64,000 bases of DNA from the NCBI GenBank assembly GCA_041940025.1, contig JBGTSY010000001.1, forward strand, positions 458,954-522,953, written 5' to 3'. This document shows, piece by piece, positions 27,821 to 36,412 of this stretch (its first letter is position 1; each line of letters opens with the position of its first letter). The translations under genes and the position numbers were made by a program. Source of the stretch: UBA5859 sp041940025 (GTDB lineage Bacteria; Pseudomonadota; Gammaproteobacteria; UBA5859). The notes below the pieces were generated by a model. It was not told the origin of the DNA. It searched no databases and was given only the letters and a program-made list of their open reading frames with translations.

Positions 27821-28384
27821 CTAATTGGTACTGGTAACAGGTACTAACAAATGCTCAACAGCTTGCAGATCTCGTAGGTGGGCCATTTCAATCGTGGCTT
27901 TGGAATTGTTACCGGCGGTACCTAACAGAATGCGATGGACTATACCCGCACTTTCAGCAGCTTGCATGTCAGTTTCTTTATCACCAATTAATATAGAGTT
28001 GCTAGGCTCAATATTATAGTCGTTTATTGCCTCAATGATGAGCCCTGGTGCAGGTTTGCGGCAGTTGCACTTTTGTAAATATTCTCCTTTAGCGTGAATA
28101 GGGTGGTGAGGGCAATAATAAATTCTATCTAAAGATACATGCTGTTGCTTGAGTTGGGCCGTCATCCATTCACTGAGACTGAGAAATTCTGTTTCAGTGT
28201 AGTAGCCTCGCCCGATCCCAGATTGATTCGTCACCACGATTAATAGGTAACCGGCTGCCTGAAACTGTTGACAAAATTCAAATATGCCGGGTACGAACTC
28301 AATTTGATCGGGGCGACAGGCGTAGCCAACATCACAATTAATCACCCCATCCCTATCCAGAAACAACGCTCTTTGTTTACTCAT
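27821..28384 (-). CDS. gmhB: D-glycero-beta-D-manno-heptose 1,7-bisphosphate 7-phosphatase
   Basis: HAD-superfamily phosphatase of the ADP-heptose pathway, 187 residues. The nucleophile motif is LFLDRDGVIN near the start, VVTNQSGIGRGYY follows at about 50, the zinc loop CPHHPIHAKGEYLQKCNCRKP at about 90 has four Cys/His ligands, and LIGDKETDMQAAESAG completes the active site. The ATG at 28384 overlaps the gmhA stop by eight bases (ATGAGTAA). This suits translational coupling and is preferred to a TTG-type start further upstream. Confidence 0.95.
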   Translation of the reverse strand: MSKQRALFLDRDGVINCDVGYACRPDQIEFVPGIFEFCQQFQAAGYLLIVVTNQSGIGRGYYTETEFLSLSEWMTAQLKQQHVSLDRIYYCPHHPIHAKGEYLQKCNCRKPAPGLIIEAINDYNIEPSNSILIGDKETDMQAAESAGIVHRILLGTAGNNSKATIEMAHLRDLQAVEHLLVPVTSTN

Positions 28385-28946
28385 GATCAGCGAAATGAGC
28401 TTCAATCAGATCACAGAGTACATGTCCGAGAAAAATGTGCGCTTCCTGAATTCGCGCCGTATCCTTTTCTGTCACGTTAAGTGAGAAATCAGCGATCTGT
28501 GCGAGTGTGCCACCATCGCGTCCGGTGAAGGCCACGGTTTTTGCACCCTTATTTTTCGCGGACTGAATCGCCTTTAGAACGTTAGGACTTTGACCAGACG
28601 TGCTGATGCCTACTAGCACATCCAACTCGACGCACAATCCCTCAACCTGGCGAGAAAAAATCTGCTCATATTGATAATCATTCGCAACCGCGGTTAAGAT
28701 GGAGGAATCTGTGGTCAGAGCAATGGCGGGTAAGGCTCTTCTCTCTCGTGTGAATCTGCCGATCAATTCAGCGGCCAAGTGTTGGCTATCTGCGGCGCTG
28801 CCACCGTTACCGCACCATAAAATTTTGCCTCCTTTTTCCAAGCACTGGATCATGACTTTGGCGACATCTTCTACCTCAGGTTCAAGTTTTTTAACTTGGT
28901 CAAAGGTGGATAGATGATGATTTAAGCTTTCTTGAAATACGCTCAT
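28377..28946 (-). CDS. gmhA: sedoheptulose 7-phosphate isomerase
   Basis: First enzyme of ADP-heptose synthesis, a tetrameric SIS-domain isomerase of 189 residues. Diagnostic segments are WCGNGGSAADSQHLAAEL at about 43, GISTSGQSPNVLKAI at about 112 and the catalytic TEKDTARIQEAHIFLGHVLCDL near 157. It heads the leftward heptose operon. The divergent acyltransferase gene begins about 95 bases away, so a two-way promoter region lies between. Confidence 0.96.
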   Translation of the reverse strand: MSVFQESLNHHLSTFDQVKKLEPEVEDVAKVMIQCLEKGGKILWCGNGGSAADSQHLAAELIGRFTRERRALPAIALTTDSSILTAVANDYQYEQIFSRQVEGLCVELDVLVGISTSGQSPNVLKAIQSAKNKGAKTVAFTGRDGGTLAQIADFSLNVTEKDTARIQEAHIFLGHVLCDLIEAHFADHE

Positions 28947-29040
28947 TGGAATAACTTTATCTTTTCATTGGGTGAATACGGATTGCGTTGCATCAGCTTC
29001 CTATTAAAATAACCGGTTTTGTAGATTTAAGGATTTTCCC

Positions 29041-29982
29041 ATAAAGCTTGAACCACGTCATTTTTATCCTCGCTATTGGCTGGCTTGGTTTGGCCTGGTG
29101 TTGTTACGCCTGAGTCTGTTGCTGCCGCCGCGAATGTGGGAAAAGACGGCAAAAAGACTGGGACATATTCTCTATTTTTTGGCAACACGCCGCCGAACAA
29201 TCATTCAAGCCAATATTGAACACTGTTTTAATGACTTACCTAAATCGGAACAACAGCAGTTGGTAAAAAGAAATTTTACCTATTTTGCATATGCAGTTCT
29301 GGATTTGGGGCGTGCCTGGTGGTCGACGGAAGAACAGCTAGAGGGCAATTTGGAAGTAATGGGGTTGGATCATGTCACGCGCGCAATGGAACTCGGTAAA
29401 CCGATAATTCTTCTTGGGGCTCACTACATGAATTTGGAAATAGCGGGTCGTCTCATTGCGAATCAATTGAAAATATCCACTGTGTATCGACCTCATGAGA
29501 ATGACATTGTGAATTATTTCATGTTGAAGAGTCGCACTCGTCAGTTTGAGCAGATCATTGAGCGAAATAATCTACGTCAGTTGGTTAAACTTTTGAAACA
29601 AGGAAAAATAATTTGGTACGCTGGCGATCAGGACATGGGTAAAAAACAGTCGGTCTTTGCACCGTTTTTTGGCCATCCCGCCGCAACATTGACCGCTTTG
29701 AGCCGCTTGGCCAAGTTGACTCAAGCGGAAGTGATCCCGATGGTTTTTATTCGTGGCGCCAATCCGAGACGACACCGTATCATTTTTCATGCGCCATGGC
29801 AGAATTTTCCGAGTGGCAACTTGATTGAAGATGCGACTCGTCATAATCGGTGTGTGCAAGAAGCCATCCGCATGCAACCAGAAAATTACCTCTGGGCTCA
29901 TCGACGATTTAAGTCTCGTCCTGAAGGAGAGAAAAACTGGTACCCGAAAAAAGATCGTTCTAACAAAAAGAAATATAAATGA
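29041..29982 (+). CDS. lpxL: lipid A biosynthesis acyltransferase, LpxL/HtrB family (apparent AUA start)
   Basis: Adds a secondary acyl chain to Kdo2-lipid A at the inner membrane. The conserved LpxL N-terminus (HFYPRYWLAWFGLVLL, compare LLHPRYWLTWLG in E. coli) is encoded at 29059-29106, upstream of every in-frame ATG, GTG or TTG; an in-frame stop sits at 29005. AAGGA (29029-29033) lies 7 bases before an ATA at 29041, giving 313 residues, close to E. coli's 306. The catalytic HYMNLE (HX4E), YRPHEND, WYAGDQDMGKKQSVF and a final WAHRRFKSRPEGE are all present. A sequence error (ATG read as ATA) is the main alternative. It overlaps waaL by four bases. Confidence 0.9.
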   Translation: MKLEPRHFYPRYWLAWFGLVLLRLSLLLPPRMWEKTAKRLGHILYFLATRRRTIIQANIEHCFNDLPKSEQQQLVKRNFTYFAYAVLDLGRAWWSTEEQLEGNLEVMGLDHVTRAMELGKPIILLGAHYMNLEIAGRLIANQLKISTVYRPHENDIVNYFMLKSRTRQFEQIIERNNLRQLVKLLKQGKIIWYAGDQDMGKKQSVFAPFFGHPAATLTALSRLAKLTQAEVIPMVFIRGANPRRHRIIFHAPWQNFPSGNLIEDATRHNRCVQEAIRMQPENYLWAHRRFKSRPEGEKNWYPKKDRSNKKKYK

Positions 29983-31163
29983 ATAGTCATACTCTTAGAA
30001 CATTTTATTCAAACCCTTGGGCACTTGGTTATGTCGCCTTTTTAACAGGTTTTTTTGTACTTCCCTACGAACAGGGACGATTACATAAAAACGGATTTGC
30101 CATGTTTGTGATTTTGTTTTCAATACTGTCATTTAGCAAAATAAATTGGCGGTCTTTCAAAGAACCTTTGATTATCTTTACAGTGCTATATTTACTTTAC
30201 GCCGCCTTGAGTATATTTTGGTCGTCTCACTACACCAATGCCTATTTAGTTAAATACATAGCACTGGCAATTTCTACGATTGTATTTTGCTTTATTCCAA
30301 GTTATCTGAAAACTGTGACACATTTATCAGCAAAAGATTTGGTCTTTCTAATTTTTATAGTGCTGTTTCCAATTGCGGTTTTGTCAACAATATATTCAGC
30401 TTTGTCGTTTTATCAGCTTCATTCGATCGACCAACGACTGATTTTTTTCGGTAGATTGGATGGACCTATTACGCATAGTGTGGTCAATGCATTGCTGATT
30501 TTAGTGTCGATTGGATTGATTAAGCAAATCAATAATAGGTGGTGGTATAGTGGTATTATTATCGGCGTGGCTATATTAGTTACAGGGATCCTGCTGTCCC
30601 AAAGTAGAGGGCCTATTTTAGCACTGTGTATCGCTTTACCTATTCAGATTTTTGTTTTAAAAATGTATCGCACATTAACTTTGTATCTGATTTTTTTGGG
30701 TCTCGGTACATTCCTTCTGATAAACAATCCGGTGTTAACAGAATTAGTCACAAGTCGGGGCGTCTCATTTAGACCCGAAATATGGAAACTGATTTGGCAA
30801 AGTATGCCGGGACACATGTATATTGGCCACAGTATTTTACCTGAACAGAGATTCACACTACCAATCTTGGGTGAGGTACATCACCCACACAACTTAATTA
30901 TTGCGAGTTTTTATCACTTGGGAGTGTTAGGCTTGGTGTTACATTTAGGTGTCATTGTGATGTGGATTAAATACGCTTTGTCAATTCAGGTTCAAGCTTT
31001 TAAAGCCGTATCTGCCGGTGTTTTTTTATATTCGTTTATACACTTTCAATTTGATGGTGGAATATTGCTCACAAAGCCTGATGTGTTGTGGTGGGGTGTT
31101 TGGTTGCCAATTTCTTGGGTTTTAGTGGAACAAAATCAAATAAAAATATTTAAAGATTGTTAA
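29979..31163 (+). CDS. waaL: O-antigen ligase family protein (WaaL-like)
   Basis: Polytopic inner membrane protein of 394 residues with about eleven hydrophobic segments and one large loop near 260-310. The loop holds SRGVSFRPEIWKL and the motif GEVHHPHNLIIASFYHLG, which carries the conserved histidine of the Wzy/WaaL superfamily. It probably joins O-chain or other glycans to the lipid A core in the periplasm. Its start overlaps the acyltransferase stop (ATGA), consistent with an LPS assembly operon. Wzy polymerase is a less likely alternative. Confidence 0.85.
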   Translation: MNSHTLRTFYSNPWALGYVAFLTGFFVLPYEQGRLHKNGFAMFVILFSILSFSKINWRSFKEPLIIFTVLYLLYAALSIFWSSHYTNAYLVKYIALAISTIVFCFIPSYLKTVTHLSAKDLVFLIFIVLFPIAVLSTIYSALSFYQLHSIDQRLIFFGRLDGPITHSVVNALLILVSIGLIKQINNRWWYSGIIIGVAILVTGILLSQSRGPILALCIALPIQIFVLKMYRTLTLYLIFLGLGTFLLINNPVLTELVTSRGVSFRPEIWKLIWQSMPGHMYIGHSILPEQRFTLPILGEVHHPHNLIIASFYHLGVLGLVLHLGVIVMWIKYALSIQVQAFKAVSAGVFLYSFIHFQFDGGILLTKPDVLWWGVWLPISWVLVEQNQIKIFKDC

Positions 31164-31170
31164 GGCATTT

Positions 31171-31896
31171 ATGAGAATTCAGCAACAAGATTTGGATTAT
31201 TTATCAGGCAAAAAGTTTTCTACGACTTATGATTTTGTTTTTAACTGGGACGATGAGGATAAATTATTGGTGACCAGGCAAGATTGCTTGATACAGTTGG
31301 TAAATCATAAAAAAGTAATTCATGTGGGTTGTGTTGATCATGATATTGACACGATAATAAAAAAAATTAAAAAGAATGAATGGCTTCATGGTTTATTATG
31401 TGACAATGCAGAAACCTGTTTGGGAATCGATATCAATCAAACGGGGATTGATTACATTAAGAATCAATTAGGGTATCCCCTAGTTGAGCAATTAGATATT
31501 GGGGAAGAAACCAGTGCTGTTATTAGTCAAAGCAAATGGGATGCATTGGTATTGGCAGAAATTGTAGAGCATTTTGATAATCCAGTGACATTCTTAGCCA
31601 ATATCAGAGAACGATACAAGCCATACGTCAACTCAATTATCGTGACCGTACCAAACGCATTTGCATTGAAAAATCACCGTCACTCTAAGCAACACATTGA
31701 AAGAATCAATAGTGATCACCGTTTCTGGTTCACTCCCTATACTATTGCCAAGATATTGATTCAGGCTGGGTACGAAATAGATCTAGTAAGATTATGTGTG
31801 CGTAAAAAACCAAAAAAAAGACAATTGCTGAAAGAATGGCAGTTAACAACCTATCCTTTGTTTAGAAACGGTATCGTTGTGACTGCAAAATTATAG
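31171..31896 (+). CDS. class I SAM-dependent methyltransferase
   Basis: A 241-residue protein with a Rossmann methyltransferase core. A modified motif I is VIHVGCVDHDID at about 50. An acidic strand follows (CLGIDINQTG, about 89), then WDALVLAEIVEHFDNP at about 124 and VTVPNAFALKNH near 161. It begins 7 bases after waaL with AAGG before the ATG, so it belongs to the LPS operon and may methylate a sugar or a lipid intermediate. The acceptor is unknown. Confidence 0.8.
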   Translation: MRIQQQDLDYLSGKKFSTTYDFVFNWDDEDKLLVTRQDCLIQLVNHKKVIHVGCVDHDIDTIIKKIKKNEWLHGLLCDNAETCLGIDINQTGIDYIKNQLGYPLVEQLDIGEETSAVISQSKWDALVLAEIVEHFDNPVTFLANIRERYKPYVNSIIVTVPNAFALKNHRHSKQHIERINSDHRFWFTPYTIAKILIQAGYEIDLVRLCVRKKPKKRQLLKEWQLTTYPLFRNGIVVTAKL

Positions 31897-32002
31897 GGAA
31901 CTAATTTTTGTGTTGATTCATATAGCGACTATTCGATCGAGTTTTGGATGTTCAGTAGACGGGTTTCCCTGTACTAAACGGGAACGTAGATAGTAGGAAA
32001 TA

Positions 32003-32641
32003 ATGAATACAACTAACAGTCCTATACCGTGGAGTCGCTTGTATCAATATCGTCGGGAGGTGAATCATATCTATTCCGATCCGATGAAAATAAAGATCGC
32101 AAAACGACCGCAGACACTTCTCAAACCCTTTATAGTCAGCCGCAGTACGATTTTAGAAATTGGCGCAGGTCAAAGAAAATTGAAGGATCAATTATCAAGC
32201 TTATGTGATGACATCGAGTATAAAAGCTATGATATCGATACAGATAATTTTCATGATTACTACGACTTAGATAAGATTGAGGGTAAGTTTCAAATTATTT
32301 GTATGTTTGAGGTCATTGAACATTTGACCATTGACATGGCGTTTCAAATATTAAGTCGCTGTTATGATTTGCTCGACACAAATGGAATCATGCTTATTAC
32401 CACACCAAACATCTATTATCCGCCCGCGTTCTTAAGAGACATCACTCATATAACCCCTTGGGCATACGATGAGTTGGCAGGATTTGGTAAATTGATCGGA
32501 TTTGAGGTATCTGATATTTATCGGCTCTATCATGATGCACTGCATAGAAAAATAGTTAGACGATATTTGTTACATCCACTGCATAAATTGATTGGCATTG
32601 ATTATGCGAAACAGGTGGCAGTTCTATTGCGAAAGCCTTAG
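32003..32641 (+). CDS. class I SAM-dependent methyltransferase
   Basis: A 212-residue methyltransferase, distinct in sequence from its upstream neighbour. Motif I is ILEIGAGQRKLK at about 50, an acidic post-I strand is KSYDIDTDNFHDYYDLD, and the core continues with FQIICMFEVIEHLTIDMA and LLDTNGIMLITTPNIYYPP. The last ARG/LYS-rich helix may contact a membrane. The 3' end overlaps the convergent kinase-like gene by four bases. A role in glycan methylation is inferred from position only. Confidence 0.82.
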   Translation: MNTTNSPIPWSRLYQYRREVNHIYSDPMKIKIAKRPQTLLKPFIVSRSTILEIGAGQRKLKDQLSSLCDDIEYKSYDIDTDNFHDYYDLDKIEGKFQIICMFEVIEHLTIDMAFQILSRCYDLLDTNGIMLITTPNIYYPPAFLRDITHITPWAYDELAGFGKLIGFEVSDIYRLYHDALHRKIVRRYLLHPLHKLIGIDYAKQVAVLLRKP

Positions 32642-33438
32642 ATATTTTTACGCTTTCTTAGTTTGGATATGCGATTATCTATATAATAATCGAGTTTATT
32701 AATTTTCGATTTTGAGTGTTGGAAATTATCTAAATACTGTTTTTTTAGATTATTTATAGTTTCTAAATCGTAATTGTCTTCTAAGAAACCCACAAGCAAT
32801 CTCGCCATATCATTGGCATGTCCTTTTAGTGAGTCGCTTTTCTTTAACTTGTCCCAATCGACAATAATTATCTGATCCTCTTGTGCATGCCATAATAGAT
32901 TGCTCCACTTTAAATCTCCATGAATAAAACCAAATTGATGTAGTTTAGAAACCTGATCCACGAAACGAGACAGTAAATCAATCATGTGATCAGATGTCAG
33001 ATGACCGAGTTTATTGATAACTTTTAGATTCGAAAAGCCTTCCAGATAAGCATCAATTTGCCATGCGTCTTTCGGCGCATTTATTCGTCTCATAAGAAAT
33101 AAAGTAGGAGGTAGATAAAAGTCGTGTTGCGTTAGTAGTGTACGCCATTTGGTTTGTTGCTTTAGTTTATGCCATATATAGTGTCTATGTATGCTATTAA
33201 CATGGTCGGTGTGTAAAGTCTTTACGAAATAATTGACATATGAATTGTGTTGAGGTTGTTTTATAGTCCATATCCAAGAGTGACGTTTCGATTCGCTTTT
33301 TATCGTCCTGGTTTGAAGTGAATTTAAGAGTCCTTTAGAACGCGCTAAAGTGTGTGAAACTAGATTTAACTGTCCCGTTTCTGTCGGGCTGACTTCTATA
33401 AGGATAAAATCTTCGGTTTTCAGTTTAATCTTATTCAT
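32638..33438 (-). CDS. LPS core kinase-like protein (Kdo/heptose kinase superfamily)
   Basis: A 266-residue protein with the small-kinase fold used for phosphorylating inner core sugars. The catalytic loop FIHGDLKWSNLLW (HGDxxxxN) lies at about 175 and the metal-binding IIIVDWDKLKKSD at about 196. The ATG at 33438 overlaps the stop of the upstream glycosyltransferase by eight bases (ATGAATAA). An in-frame start at 33468 would lie deeper in that gene. It is the last gene of the waaF-to-here transcript. The sugar substrate is not known. Confidence 0.78.
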   Translation of the reverse strand: MNKIKLKTEDFILIEVSPTETGQLNLVSHTLARSKGLLNSLQTRTIKSESKRHSWIWTIKQPQHNSYVNYFVKTLHTDHVNSIHRHYIWHKLKQQTKWRTLLTQHDFYLPPTLFLMRRINAPKDAWQIDAYLEGFSNLKVINKLGHLTSDHMIDLLSRFVDQVSKLHQFGFIHGDLKWSNLLWHAQEDQIIIVDWDKLKKSDSLKGHANDMARLLVGFLEDNYDLETINNLKKQYLDNFQHSKSKINKLDYYIDNRISKLRKRKNI

Positions 33439-34591
33439 CAATTCGATTACTTGATAAATTATGCTCATCGAGACTGTGTATTAAATTTTCGTAGTCCTGC
33501 GTCATTCGTCTATCGCTGAACTGCTCCTGGATACGAATAAAAGCATTGTGCCCGATATGTTGCAATTGTTGTTGTGGCATGCGACTGAACTCAAGCATGT
33601 ACTCAATCCATTTGTCCACTTGTTCTGGAGAGGCGAGACGGCCGATTGAGTCAGATTGAATCACTTCACGATTGCAAGGGATGTCTGAAGCAATACAGGG
33701 TTTACTCAATGCCATTGCTTCTAGAAGTGATAAGGGCAATCCTTCGCGAAAACTTGGAAAGACGAACACATCTATTAAACTCAGTAACGAAGGCACGTCG
33801 TCTCTATGTCCTGTGAACCAGATACGATCTTCGATGCCAAGTTCCTCAACTAGGGCTTTTAAACTATTTTCGAGCGGGCCAGTTCCCATAATCATTAGCC
33901 GTGCATCATCTCGTATTTTTGACACTTCAGAAAATGCTTTTAACAAAAGAGACTGATTTTTTTTGGCGGCTAAACGACCAACCGTAGCAAAAACAAAACA
34001 GTCTTTCATATGCGGAGGTAATAAAGTGCTCGAATCTTTTGACTTGGATCTTTCGATGAGTGTGGCAATATCGATTCCGTTTTGTATGCTGAATACTTTA
34101 TCCTCAGGGAGAGCCCAATTTTGATCAATAATATCTTTAACCCCGGACTTGGATACGCTCACGATTTTGTCCATTCTTTTAAAAGCCAACCAGTTGCGAA
34201 GCTGTTTATTCAACGGCAAATGATCGGCACCAACGACTCCGTGTATGACACCGATATAAGACGAATGGGTTTTAGAAAAGTATGAAGATAATGCTGATAG
34301 GTGTATCGTTTTTTCCAAATGGGCTATCACAAAGTTTGCGTTAATAGAATCGATTAATTGACCGAGTTGTTTGGCGATGTCCAATCGGTAGGGATGTAGT
34401 TTTCCTTTGGAATGTAAATAATATGTTTGTGTGCCCTGGTCTACAATAAGATTATTGCCGTCGTCATTACCTGTTAAATAGCAGACATGGGATTGAAATA
34501 TATTATTATCCATGTTTGTGATTTGATTTAATAAAGGGTAATTACCACGATATGCCTTAACTATATGTAAAATATTTATAAAGTTATCCAC
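33431..34591 (-). CDS. glycosyltransferase, GT4 / group 1 family
   Basis: Cytoplasmic sugar transferase of 386 residues with two Rossmann domains. The C-terminal half carries FVFATVGRLAAKKNQSLLLKAF at about 195, WFTGHRDDVPSLLSLIDVFVFPS near 245 and the donor-binding REGLPLSLLEAMALSKPCIASD (EX7E) near 275. The N-terminal half has HLEKTIHLSALSSYF, typical of this group. It lies between two kinase-like genes in the core operon and presumably adds an outer core residue. The donor is unknown. Confidence 0.9.
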   Translation of the reverse strand: MDNFINILHIVKAYRGNYPLLNQITNMDNNIFQSHVCYLTGNDDGNNLIVDQGTQTYYLHSKGKLHPYRLDIAKQLGQLIDSINANFVIAHLEKTIHLSALSSYFSKTHSSYIGVIHGVVGADHLPLNKQLRNWLAFKRMDKIVSVSKSGVKDIIDQNWALPEDKVFSIQNGIDIATLIERSKSKDSSTLLPPHMKDCFVFATVGRLAAKKNQSLLLKAFSEVSKIRDDARLMIMGTGPLENSLKALVEELGIEDRIWFTGHRDDVPSLLSLIDVFVFPSFREGLPLSLLEAMALSKPCIASDIPCNREVIQSDSIGRLASPEQVDKWIEYMLEFSRMPQQQLQHIGHNAFIRIQEQFSDRRMTQDYENLIHSLDEHNLSSNRIDE

Positions 34592-34595
34592 TCAA

Positions 34596-35408
34596 TCAGC
34601 CCTGCTGTATAGGAAAGTTAGGTAGCTGTTTATGACGCATTCGTTTCTGCGTGATGAAAAGCACTCGATTCAAAATTAATTTTCTTTGACTGAAGCTCAG
34701 TTGTCGTTTTTCAGCATAACATTGGAAAAAACGTAACCTGTCTGTTCTGGTCAACACCACTGGGAAAATCATATTGAGTTGAACAAGATTTTTCACTATT
34801 TTACGAATAGGTGGGCGGTGACGATAGAGATAATTTCTTTCATTATCAATAAAGGAGAATGACGTAGAATTATTTTCAGTATGTATTAATAAGTTATTTG
34901 GCCGTAGATCGCCATGGATCAACCCTAGGTTGTGCAACTCCGCTATATGTAACGCCAGCTCCTTGATGATGTGTCTTTTGTGCAGTATTTGTTGCCGAGT
35001 CAACGGTCGTTGCCAATATCGATACATATAATCAGCCAGGCCTTCACCAGCCATGCCTTCGGATATGAGAAAAATGTGTTGATTGATTTTACCCCAAGCG
35101 AAGGTAGTCGGTGCGTTAAAACCATTTTTCCGGAGGAGATCACTGTGTTTATGAGCGCGTGTCGAACGTGATCCCTTTAACAGTGCTTTGACCGATTCCC
35201 AACGGTTACGATTAAAATATATTTTAAAATACAGAGTCTGTCCCAACTCACTAGGGGGGTTTTCCATGCGCGCGACCCAAGCATGAGCAGAGCAAGGTAT
35301 TGTTTGCCAGCCATGGGGAAGTTGACGCGAACTTAAGGGGGTGATGCATGTCTTTAAAAACCGTACGCTGTCAGCGCTTAAGTTAGAGTTGAAGAAAAGG
35401 GTTCTCAT
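34596..35408 (-). CDS. LPS core kinase-like protein (second copy, divergent)
   Basis: A 270-residue kinase-fold protein. The catalytic loop LIHGDLRPNNLLIH is at about 186 and the metal motif SFSFIDNERNYLY at about 207. An upstream Lys is expected in YFKIYFNRNRW. It differs strongly from the 32.6 kb protein, so the two are not recent duplicates. The ATG at 35408 follows the upstream glycosyltransferase stop by four bases; 12 codons before it are open but sit inside that gene. A role in core phosphorylation is inferred. Confidence 0.8.
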   Translation of the reverse strand: MRTLFFNSNLSADSVRFLKTCITPLSSRQLPHGWQTIPCSAHAWVARMENPPSELGQTLYFKIYFNRNRWESVKALLKGSRSTRAHKHSDLLRKNGFNAPTTFAWGKINQHIFLISEGMAGEGLADYMYRYWQRPLTRQQILHKRHIIKELALHIAELHNLGLIHGDLRPNNLLIHTENNSTSFSFIDNERNYLYRHRPPIRKIVKNLVQLNMIFPVVLTRTDRLRFFQCYAEKRQLSFSQRKLILNRVLFITQKRMRHKQLPNFPIQQG

Positions 35409-35412
35409 AGGT

Positions 35413-36402
35413 TTAGTGTTGCTGCAGTGCCCTAAACTGTTCAATCAAGACATCTGCATAGGATGCCAAATTGTATTGTGATGCGATCGTTCGTCGTGCC
35501 TCTTGACCTAACCGATGGCGCAGGGGAATATCGTCAATGAGCTTTGTGAGTGAATTGTGCCATTCTTCATCAGACTGGGCCCAGAACCCGTTCATGTTTG
35601 GTTTGACAATGTCACGATTCACCCCTACTGGGCTACAGACCACAGGTTTGCCCACAGCCATGCATTGCAGTAGTTTGAATCCACATTTGCCTCGTGTCCA
35701 AGGATCGTCGCTCAAAGGCATGAGTCCTATATCAAAACTGTTGAGATCCTCGATCTCTTCATCATAATTCCACACCTTGCGAATGACGTCGATATTTTTT
35801 AAGTTAATGAATTCATTCGATACAATTTTTAGCCGTACATTCGGGTACTTTTCCCCGATTTTTTCCAATGGATCTCGAATGAGATCTAAGTAGGGTAACG
35901 TCACTGCGCTGCCAATCCAACCTAGGGTCACGGTGTGTCCAGGTTCTTTTGCTAATATGAGATATCGGCTGAGATCAATACAGGTGGGAATACATAGGAT
36001 TTGATTTGTATAAGGACGAGCGCGATCGGCGAGATAAGCGTTACCTGCAATCACGGTGTCAACGGTTTTCACCATACGGGAGAATTTTTTTATTCGAGTC
36101 GTGCTGTTGTTCGCTTTCGCATGGCTGTCTGGAAACATAATCGCATCATCGAAATCAAAAATTAGCTTTTTAGAACAAGCACGAAGCAACTTTAAGTCTA
36201 AATATGCCATTAATTTTTTCTGAATGACCACACAATCAACCTGATTTGCAGAATCAAGTAATTTCAATTTTTCTCGCCAAGTGTTCGCGAAAGTTTGAAT
36301 CTGCACGTCAAATCCGGCTGCTTCCAGATAGGGTCGATATTGTAGGATTCGATATCGAGCACTGGCTTTGTCCAGTCGCGTCACTAGGAACAGGATACGC
36401 AT
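35413..36402 (-). CDS. glycosyltransferase, GT4-like
   Basis: A 329-residue protein with a GT-B type fold. It begins MRILFLVTRLDKASARYRI. It contains LIFDFDDAIMFPDS near 95, VTLGWIGSAVTLPYLDLI at about 158 and a donor region KCGFKLLQCMAVGKPVVCSPVGVN near 247. The first Glu of the EX7E motif is replaced by Lys-Leu residues, as in some members that read F/KLxxxMAxGxP. It lies between waaP and a kinase-like gene and probably extends the LPS core. Confidence 0.87.
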   Translation of the reverse strand: MRILFLVTRLDKASARYRILQYRPYLEAAGFDVQIQTFANTWREKLKLLDSANQVDCVVIQKKLMAYLDLKLLRACSKKLIFDFDDAIMFPDSHAKANNSTTRIKKFSRMVKTVDTVIAGNAYLADRARPYTNQILCIPTCIDLSRYLILAKEPGHTVTLGWIGSAVTLPYLDLIRDPLEKIGEKYPNVRLKIVSNEFINLKNIDVIRKVWNYDEEIEDLNSFDIGLMPLSDDPWTRGKCGFKLLQCMAVGKPVVCSPVGVNRDIVKPNMNGFWAQSDEEWHNSLTKLIDDIPLRHRLGQEARRTIASQYNLASYADVLIEQFRALQQH

Positions 36403-36412
36403 GTATTCACTA

